A DNA stretch of 29,444 nucleotides from Castellaniella sp. UBA6218 (GTDB lineage Bacteria > Pseudomonadota > Gammaproteobacteria > Burkholderiales > Burkholderiaceae_B): the NCBI GenBank assembly GCA_002421865.1, contig DISE01000058.1, forward strand, positions 1-29,444, in the 5' to 3' direction. The notes under the pieces were generated by a model. The model searched no databases and was not told where the DNA came from. It saw only the letters and a program-made list of their open reading frames with translations. Both the position numbers and the translations under genes were made by a program. This document shows, one piece after another, positions 24,276-29,444 of the stretch. Every line of letters begins with the position of its first letter. Position 1 is the stretch's first letter.

Positions 24276-24755
24276 ATGAGCGATTCTTCTTTGTTGAAAG
24301 AGCTTGGCGAGCAGATTGGTATTGATCTGGAGTTTGACGAAAACAATCAGTGTTTGCTGCGTTTCGATGAGAATATGTGGATTTCAATCCATGGCGCTAC
24401 TGATGGTTACGTCCTTTACGGCATGCTGGGTGATTTTCCCGACCAGGAAGAAAACACGTTCTGGAAGGGGGTTTTGTCCATTAACAAGGAGCTTGCGGAT
24501 TTGGGAGAAGGCGCGATTGCTCTGGAGGACTCCACGGATAGTTTGATTCTCATCAAAAAGATCGATACGCGGGGGATGGATGGCATTGGTCTGCGGGATG
24601 CGCTGGCTCGGTTTTCCACGGCCTTGGAAAGAGTGATGGGCTTCTTTGTGCATGAAGAGCTTTCTGAGGATGACGAGATGGAGCCGGATGCTTCCCAATC
24701 GAATGGCGAGGAGCATGAAACGCAGCGCAAGGGAATCCTTCCGGACTTGTGCTGA
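24276..24755 (+). CDS. CesT-family type III secretion chaperone (159 aa)
   Basis: AAGGAAGG (24263-24270) precedes two in-frame ATGs, 24273 and 24276; the second is better spaced (MSDSSLLKELGEQIG). The small acidic protein has the CesT/Tir-chaperone fold order: helix (LLKELGEQIGIDL), strands (CLLRFDENMWISIH, YVLYGMLG), helix (FWKGVLSINKELADL), strands (AIALEDSTDSLILIKKID) and a last helix (LRDALARFSTALERVMGFF). It ends in an acidic disordered tail. Class I chaperones bind the N-terminal part of one cognate effector and are usually encoded beside it, here the 523-aa protein. Bordetella BtcA, chaperone of BteA, is the nearest analogue I know; whether this is the same family member cannot be decided by eye. 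AT-rich like its neighbour. Confidence 0.8.
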   Translation: MSDSSLLKELGEQIGIDLEFDENNQCLLRFDENMWISIHGATDGYVLYGMLGDFPDQEENTFWKGVLSINKELADLGEGAIALEDSTDSLILIKKIDTRGMDGIGLRDALARFSTALERVMGFFVHEELSEDDEMEPDASQSNGEEHETQRKGILPDLC

Positions 24756-25165
24756 GCTGGATTGCGTTCATGTCCGCATGTATATCCTGATTTTCATTGG
24801 CGTGGCTTTTTCTCGGGCTCAAGATCAAAGCTGATCTGGATGAAAGCTGTCCCGTCTGTTGAAGAAGATCCGGTACGGGGGAGTGTCGAGAATCCGTGAG
24901 AATTGATTTTCGATAATATCCCTTTGCGGTCCAGTTCAAACTCGAAGGGGTGGCTTGGCTCGATCTGCACCGTATCCAGCTACCCCAACGGCTTCCATCA
25001 TGCACCTCTGCGCCGTCCGCGCAGGCGCGTGTCATGTCCGGCCAGGGGTCGCCAGGAGAGGATCGTTTTGGGCTTTTTGTGGGGGGCTCGTGACGAAATC
25101 TTCCACATGTCTCACAATGCGCGGGTTATTGCATCCATTTTTCTCATGTAAGTAGGATCACCGCC
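24756..25165. other. Intergenic region spanning the low-GC / high-GC boundary
   Basis: These 410 bases hold no supported gene. The left part continues the AT-richer composition of the effector island. From about 24950 it returns to GC-rich host-like DNA. Short ORFs at 24903 and 24955 look like noise. No tRNA, integrase or duplicated core sequence is visible, so the prophage end cannot be fixed, but this is the likeliest place in the window for it. Confidence 0.4.
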
Positions 25166-27196
25166 ATGCCCGAGACTCACGCATCGCTCAAGGAGCTCAC
25201 CCTGCGGGGTGTCGTTCTTGGGGCCTTGATCACACTGGTTTTCACCGCTTCCAATGTCTATCTGGGCCTGAAGGTGGGCCTGACTTTCGCGTCCTCGATT
25301 CCGGCGGCGGTGATTTCCATGGCGGTCCTGCGGATGTTCCGCGACTCCAACGTGCTGGAGAACAACATCGTCCAGACGCAGGCGTCCGCAGCAGGCACTT
25401 TGTCCGCCGTCATCTTTGTGCTGCCGGCGCTGCTGATGATGGGGTACTGGACAGGATTCCCCCTGCTGCAGACCGCCATGATCTGCGCCTGCGGCGGGAT
25501 TCTGGGCGTGGTGTTCACCGTGCCGCTGCGGCGCGCGCTGGTCGTCAACAGCGACCTGCCGTATCCCGAAGGCGTGGCCGCCGCCGAGATTCTCAAGGTC
25601 GGCCAGAACCTGGGCGACGGCGCGGGAACCCGGCAGGCCGGCGGATTGCGCGACATCGTGGCCGGCGGCGTGCTGGCAGGCGGTTTCAGCCTGATGACGA
25701 GCGGCCTGCGTGTCGCCGGCGACAGCGTGGGTTACTGGTTCAGCGCCGGGCGTGCCGTGTTCCAGCTGCCCCTGGGCCTGTCCTTCGCCCTGGTCGGCGC
25801 GGGGTATCTGGTCGGCATCGTCGGCGGCGTGGCGATGCTGCTGGGCGTGGTGCTCTCCTGGGGTGTCGCCGTGCCCTGGCTGACGTCGCTTGCGCCCATG
25901 CCCGACGGTGCCAGCCTGGCAAGTTTCGCCACCGGCATCTGGGTTTCCAAAGTGCGCCTGATCGGCGCCGGCATGATCGCCGTGGCGGCCGTCTGGACCC
26001 TGCTGACGCTGATCAAGCCCATGATCGAAGGCATGCGGATTTCGTTGTCGGTGCTGAAGCGCGGTTCGGGCGAATCGGGACAGGACCGCACCGATGTCGA
26101 CCTGCCGCCCGGCTTGCTGCTGAAGCTGACGCTATTCATGATCCTGCTGTTGGGCGCCACGTTCCAGTCCTTTGTGGCGGACTCCGGACTGCCCGCTATG
26201 GCCGCCTGGACCCTCGTGGTGACCGGCGTCGTGCTGGCCTTCGTCTTTGGTTTCCTGGTGGCGGCCGCCTGCGGCTACATGGCCGGCCTGGTCGGCTCGT
26301 CGGCCAGCCCGATCTCCGGCATCGCTGTGATCGCCATTCTGGCCTCGTCCATGATCTTCATCGGCATCGGCCAGACGCAGGACTTGTTGGGCAACCCGGA
26401 ATCCGTGCGCTTCATGACGGCGCTGGCGCTGTTCTGCACCTCGGTCGTCGTGGCCGTGGCCGCGATTTCAAACGACAATCTGCAGGACTTGAAAACGGGC
26501 TGGCTGGTGCATGCGACCCCGTGGCGGCAGCAGACGGCGCTGATCATCGGCTGCGTGATCGGCGCGGTGACGATTCCGCCGGTGCTGGAACTGCTCTACG
26601 AGGCTTATGGCTTCATCGGCAGCCTGCCGCGTGAGGGCATGGACCCGACCCAGGCCCTGGCCGCGCCGCAGGCCTCGCTCATGATCACCATCGCGCAGGG
26701 CCTGTTCAGCCATACGCTCGACTGGACGTACATCCGCATTGGTGTGCTGGTGGGGGCCGCGCTGATCGCCTTCGACTGGATTCTGGGCCGCTTCACCCGG
26801 TTCCGTGTGCCGCCGCTGGCGGTCGCCATGGGCGTCTATCTGCCGCCCACGGTGGCCACGGCACTGTTCGTCGGCGCCCTGATCTCGTGGTTCGTCCGGA
26901 ACCGGATCCGTGCCCGGACGCTGGCGCAAGGGCCCGAGCGCGTTCAGGCGGCCGAGCAGGCCAGCGAGCGCACGGGCACGCTGTTCGCCTCGGGCCTGAT
27001 CGTGGGCGAGAGCCTGGTGGGCGTCGTGCTGGCCATCGTGATCGTGGGCTCCATGGCGTCCGGCGGCGGCGATGCGCCGCTGGCCGTGGCCGGCCCCGGA
27101 TTCGCGCCGATCGCCACCGGCATCGGGCTGCTGGCTTTTGTGCTGATGTGCGTCGTGTTCGTGCGGCGCGTGCTCGGTGCGGCCCGGAGCGGTTGA
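25166..27196 (+). CDS. OPT-family oligopeptide transporter (676 aa)
   Basis: The ATG at 25166 follows an AGGA-type site. The protein is almost wholly transmembrane helices (about 15 likely) and begins with the OPT signature region KELTLRGVVLGALITLVF-ASNVYLGLKVG, followed by PAAVISMAVLR and ENNIVQTQASAAGTLSAVIF, typical of prokaryotic oligopeptide transporters (about 650 aa). A middle SNDNLQDLKTGWLV-atp block and a late LPREGMDP loop also fit. Family members import oligopeptides or metal-peptide complexes across the inner membrane with protons; the substrate is unknown here. It is monocistronic by layout, with a convergent gene 30 bases downstream. GC content is host-like. Confidence 0.9.
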   Translation: MPETHASLKELTLRGVVLGALITLVFTASNVYLGLKVGLTFASSIPAAVISMAVLRMFRDSNVLENNIVQTQASAAGTLSAVIFVLPALLMMGYWTGFPLLQTAMICACGGILGVVFTVPLRRALVVNSDLPYPEGVAAAEILKVGQNLGDGAGTRQAGGLRDIVAGGVLAGGFSLMTSGLRVAGDSVGYWFSAGRAVFQLPLGLSFALVGAGYLVGIVGGVAMLLGVVLSWGVAVPWLTSLAPMPDGASLASFATGIWVSKVRLIGAGMIAVAAVWTLLTLIKPMIEGMRISLSVLKRGSGESGQDRTDVDLPPGLLLKLTLFMILLLGATFQSFVADSGLPAMAAWTLVVTGVVLAFVFGFLVAAACGYMAGLVGSSASPISGIAVIAILASSMIFIGIGQTQDLLGNPESVRFMTALALFCTSVVVAVAAISNDNLQDLKTGWLVHATPWRQQTALIIGCVIGAVTIPPVLELLYEAYGFIGSLPREGMDPTQALAAPQASLMITIAQGLFSHTLDWTYIRIGVLVGAALIAFDWILGRFTRFRVPPLAVAMGVYLPPTVATALFVGALISWFVRNRIRARTLAQGPERVQAAEQASERTGTLFASGLIVGESLVGVVLAIVIVGSMASGGGDAPLAVAGPGFAPIATGIGLLAFVLMCVVFVRRVLGAARSG

Positions 27197-27226
27197 GCCA
27201 TGCGCGGGTCTCGGGCGAGAGCACGG

Positions 27227-27538
27227 TTATGCGGGGATTCGCTCCATGGGTTGGAGCGCTCCCAGCGTTTTTTGTATTTCCGGATTGAGCTCTGCCATGC
27301 GCAAGTCGTACGCTGTCTGGAGGTTCAGCCAGGATCGTGCGTCGCCGCCGAAATAACGGCTCAGGCGGAGTGCCGTGTCCGCCGTAATGCCGCGTCTTTC
27401 GAGCAGGATGTCGTTGATGCGGGAGGCGGGGACTAGCAAGTGCCGCGCCAGTGCATTGGCGCTCATTCCTAAGGGGATCAGATAGTCTTCTCGCAGGATT
27501 TCGCCCGGGTGTACGGGGCGCATGCCGTTCTTGTTCAT
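27227..27538 (-). CDS. higA: HigA-type antitoxin / XRE transcriptional regulator, orphan (103 aa)
   Basis: On the minus strand, ATG 27538 has AAAGAGG upstream. MRPVHPGEILREDYLIP opens the HigA family; a helix-turn-helix follows (MSANALARHL-VP-SRINDILLERRGITADTALRLSRYF), then the HigA C-terminus WLNLQTAYDLRMAE. HigA represses its own operon and neutralises the HigB RNase, which is normally encoded just upstream. No HigB is visible in the 228 bases between higA and the next gene, so this looks like an orphan antitoxin or a lost partner. Convergent with the transporter gene. Confidence 0.85.
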   Translation of the reverse strand: MNKNGMRPVHPGEILREDYLIPLGMSANALARHLLVPASRINDILLERRGITADTALRLSRYFGGDARSWLNLQTAYDLRMAELNPEIQKTLGALQPMERIPA

Positions 27539-27604
27539 GTTTTGCCTCTTTCGCGCAGTGAGGTCTTATCCGCATAGAAAAGACTGGACTGCCATGAGTA
27601 CCTT

Positions 27605-27626
27605 ATTTTATACCGATTACCGGTAT
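27605..27626 (-). promoter_or_regulatory. Candidate higA promoter -10 and operator palindrome
   Basis: Read on the minus strand, the palindrome ATACCG-GTAAT-CGGTAT (27610-27626) directly abuts TATAAAAT (27605-27612), a good -10 element about 65 bases before the higA start. Overlap of an inverted repeat with the promoter is the usual arrangement for autorepression by HigA-type proteins. No clear -35 was found; binding is inference. Confidence 0.4.
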
Positions 27627-27766
27627 TCGGGATGGCTTTGTCTGGAGTTTGAAAGTGACAATGCGTTCGGTGAAGTATGGGGTCGGTGCATTCATGAGCG
27701 CGATGACAGTACTATCTCGCCTAAGCACGCTGCCGCGCGGGCAGCTCGGAAATCACGGAGATTCAC

Positions 27767-28798
27767 ATGCAAATCGGCATGGTAGGTTTGGGGCGCATGG
27801 GCGCCGGCATGGCGCGCCGCCTCATGGATCGGAACATCGGCTGCGTGGCCTACGATCCTCAGGTGGACGCGGTTGCGCGCCTGGTCGCAGACGGTGCCGT
27901 CGGGGCGACCTCATTGGCCGATCTGGTCGATCAACTCCCGCAGCCCCGCGCTGTCTGGCTGATGGTGCCGGCGGGCCTGGTGGATGGCGTATTGAGCCAG
28001 CTGGAACCGCTGCTCGACGCCGACGACATCGTCATCGACGGCGGCAATTCCTGCTATCACGACGATATCCGTCGGGCAAAGGCGCTGGCGGTTCGGGGCA
28101 TCCGTTACCTGGACGTCGGCACCAGCGGTGGCGTGCATGGCCAGGCCCGCGGGTACTGCCTGATGATCGGTGGCGATGCCGCCGCGGTCCAAAGACTGGA
28201 TCCGGTGTTCGCGGCGCTGTCGCCGGGCCGGGATGCCGCTCCCCGCACGTCCGGACGAGGCGACGGGGAGGGCACGGCGGAACAGGGCTACCTGCACTGC
28301 GGCCCGGCCGGGGCGGGGCACTTCGTGAAGATGGTGCACAACGGCATCGAGTACGGGATCATGCAGGCCTATGCCGAAGGATTCAATCTGCTGCGCCATG
28401 CCAACGTGGGCAAAGTCACGCATGCGGCAGATGCGGAAACGGCGCCCATGCGTGATCCGGAACACTATCAGTACGACATGGATCTGCCGGAAATCGCCGA
28501 ACTCTGGCGCCGGGGCAGCGTGATTGGTTCGTGGCTGCTGGATCTGACGGCGCGTGCGTTTCAGGCCGACCCGGGGCTGGACGGTTTCGCGGGCCGTGTG
28601 TCGGATTCCGGCGAGGGCCGCTGGACGCTGCACGCGGCCATCGATGAGGGTGTGCCGGTGCCGGTGCTCAGCGCCGCGCTGTTCGAACGCTTCCAGTCGC
28701 GCGGCAATGCCGAATTCGCCAACAAGGTGCTGTCGGCCATGCGCAAGGGCTTTGGCGGGCACGAAGAACCTGGGGCGGAAATCAGCCGTTCAGCGTAA
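27767..28798 (+). CDS. gnd: 6-phosphogluconate dehydrogenase, short NAD-type (343 aa)
   Basis: GGAG lies 7 bases before ATG 27767. The N-terminus is a Rossmann fold with GLGRMG (residues 6-11); DGGNSCYHDD near 90 and GTSGGVHGQARGY near 125 are family signatures. HFVKMVHNGIEYG contains the expected catalytic Lys (K188) and Asn (N192). At 343 aa it belongs to the shorter GndA/YqeC-like class rather than the 470-aa NADP enzymes, so NAD use is likely. It decarboxylates 6-phosphogluconate to ribulose-5-phosphate. A low-complexity insert near residues 160-175 (PGRDAAPRTSGRGDGEGTAE) is odd and may be a lineage-specific loop. The gene is complete; a 160-base gap with a 42-bp repeat follows. Confidence 0.93.
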   Translation: MQIGMVGLGRMGAGMARRLMDRNIGCVAYDPQVDAVARLVADGAVGATSLADLVDQLPQPRAVWLMVPAGLVDGVLSQLEPLLDADDIVIDGGNSCYHDDIRRAKALAVRGIRYLDVGTSGGVHGQARGYCLMIGGDAAAVQRLDPVFAALSPGRDAAPRTSGRGDGEGTAEQGYLHCGPAGAGHFVKMVHNGIEYGIMQAYAEGFNLLRHANVGKVTHAADAETAPMRDPEHYQYDMDLPEIAELWRRGSVIGSWLLDLTARAFQADPGLDGFAGRVSDSGEGRWTLHAAIDEGVPVPVLSAALFERFQSRGNAEFANKVLSAMRKGFGGHEEPGAEISRSA

Positions 28799-28831
28799 AC
28801 CTTTGCGCCACCGACGAAATCAGGGAAAGCC

Positions 28832-28873
28832 CAGGGTTTGTCCATGGACTTGTCCACAGTCGGGGTGGATAAT
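28832..28873. repeat. 42-bp direct repeat, copy 1 (DnaA-box-like)
   Basis: Matches the copy at 28961-29002 at 38 of 42 positions, same orientation. It contains the perfect palindrome GTCCATGGAC, TTGTCCACA (one base from the DnaA box TTATCCACA) and GTGGATAAT, whose complement ATTATCCAC contains 8 of 9 box bases. TCCAC/GTGGA could pair over a 7-8 base loop, and both copies keep this pairing while the loop differs. Confidence 0.6.
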
Positions 28874-28959
28874 TTCGCGCGGATGAGACTTGTCATGCAT
28901 CGGTCATTTTTCTGCCCGGGATGCTATCCGATTGATATGAAAGACTAAAGCAGAGTCCT

Positions 28960-29444
28960 TCAGGGCTTGTCCATGGACTTGTCCACAATCTGCGTGGATA
29001 ATACTGTCATCCCCAACCTGAAGACGGCCAGGGAATCCTTCACCTCGTCGGCCAGGCGCTCCTGCAGGCTGGTGGCGCCGGCGGACTGTCGCACGAGCCG
29101 GGTATTGTGCTGCGTCGCGGTTTCGATCTGCGCCATGGCCTGGTGGATCTGTTCGATGCCGGCGGACTGCTCCACGGTGGCGGCGGTGATTTCTTCCATG
29201 ATGCCGGACACTTTCCGGACCGAAGTGACGATTTCCAGCATGGTCCGGCCTGCCTGCCGCATGCGGGCCGAGCCGTCCTCGATGCGCAGGGTCGATTGCT
29301 CGATCAAGTCCTTGATTTCCCGCGCGGCGGCGGCGCTGCGCTGGGCCAGCGCCCGGACTTCCGCGGCCACGACGGCGAAACCGCGGCCTTCCTCGCCGGC
29401 GCGGGCGGCCTCCACGGCCGCGTTCAGGGCCAGGAGGTTGGTCT
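28960..29444 (-). CDS. Methyl-accepting chemotaxis protein, C-terminal signalling domain (partial)
   Basis: On the minus strand the frame is open to the window edge, so the 5' end and receptor domain are missing. Visible residues begin (T)NLLALNAAVEAARAGE and continue EEGRGFAVVAAEVRALAQRS, the near-invariant hairpin tip of chemoreceptors that binds CheA and CheW. A coiled coil with a methylation-type region follows (EEITAATVEQSAGIEQI). The last residues (QIVDKSMDKP) are encoded by the second 42-bp repeat, so the repeat forms the tail. No CheR-binding pentapeptide of the NWETF type is seen. Ligand unknown. Confidence 0.9.
   Translation of the reverse strand, partial: TNLLALNAAVEAARAGEEGRGFAVVAAEVRALAQRSAAAAREIKDLIEQSTLRIEDGSARMRQAGRTMLEIVTSVRKVSGIMEEITAATVEQSAGIEQIHQAMAQIETATQHNTRLVRQSAGATSLQERLADEVKDSLAVFRLGMTVLSTQIVDKSMDKP
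28961..29002. repeat. 42-bp direct repeat, copy 2 (overlaps chemoreceptor 3' end)
   Basis: The second copy of the repeat described at 28832. It keeps the GTCCATGGAC palindrome, TTGTCCACA and GTGGATAAT, and differs at four positions. It lies within the 3' end of the chemoreceptor gene and encodes, on the minus strand, its final VDKSMDK residues. Confidence 0.6.

Noticed and set aside
24925..24950. tRNA T-loop-like GTTCAAA as a possible attachment site
   Set aside because: The flanking bases do not form a T-arm stem or a CCA-type end.
27594..27785. Small forward frame between higA and gnd
   Set aside because: It overlaps the start of gnd and the candidate higA operator, and its translation resembles nothing known; a HigB remnant was looked for on the opposite strand and not found.
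1..29444. CRISPR array, rRNA, tRNA or insertion sequence
   Set aside because: No regularly spaced repeats, RNA gene signatures, transposase frames or terminal inverted repeats were seen by eye; a tool-based scan was not possible.

Overview
The window is GC-rich (by eye about 60-65% outside one island) and reads as a betaproteobacterial chromosome carrying the right-hand part of a contractile-tailed prophage followed by host DNA. A CesT-type type III secretion chaperone and a reverse-transcriptase cassette close to that of Bordetella phage BPP-1 suggest a Bordetella/Achromobacter-type host (Alcaligenaceae). This is inference; no marker gene settles the genus.

Layout: (1) 2-8121, three phage genes: a small DarA-like protein and two very large multidomain 'polyvalent' proteins (1619 and 911 aa), with a pyrophosphatase-like domain in the first and an LPD1/HExxH metalloprotease-like module in the second. 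(2) 8205-16905, a portal-like protein, then a tail/baseplate cluster: tube-fold protein, tape-measure/structural-lysozyme protein, a small wedge-like protein, J-like and I-like baseplate proteins, and a tail-collar-like protein. (3) 16920-22194, a complete diversity-generating retroelement (DGR): an 857-aa fibre with a C-type-lectin-like C-terminus whose last 34 or so codons are the variable repeat (VR), a tail-fibre-assembly-like gene, a small membrane protein, an Avd-like gene, the template repeat (TR), a structured RNA spacer and the reverse transcriptase. VR and TR match at 93 of 101 positions, and all 8 differences fall on TR adenines and change amino acids. (4) 22195-about 24950, an AT-richer island with a predicted type III effector (523 aa) and its CesT-family chaperone, at the prophage/host boundary. 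(5) about 24950-29444, host-type genes: an OPT oligopeptide transporter, an orphan HigA-type antitoxin (minus strand), a short-form 6-phosphogluconate dehydrogenase and the 3' end of a chemotaxis receptor (minus strand), with a 42-bp DnaA-box-like direct repeat between the last two.

How the parts fit: the phage genes are tightly packed and collinear, with many start/stop overlaps, as expected of one late operon. The retroelement would rewrite the fibre tip to change receptor binding. The large polyvalent proteins are the kind thought to enter the new host with the DNA and protect or prepare it. The effector-chaperone pair looks like lysogenic-conversion cargo for the bacterium's own type III secretion system. 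No integrase, terminase, capsid, holin or attachment site could be identified here; capsid and packaging genes would lie to the left.
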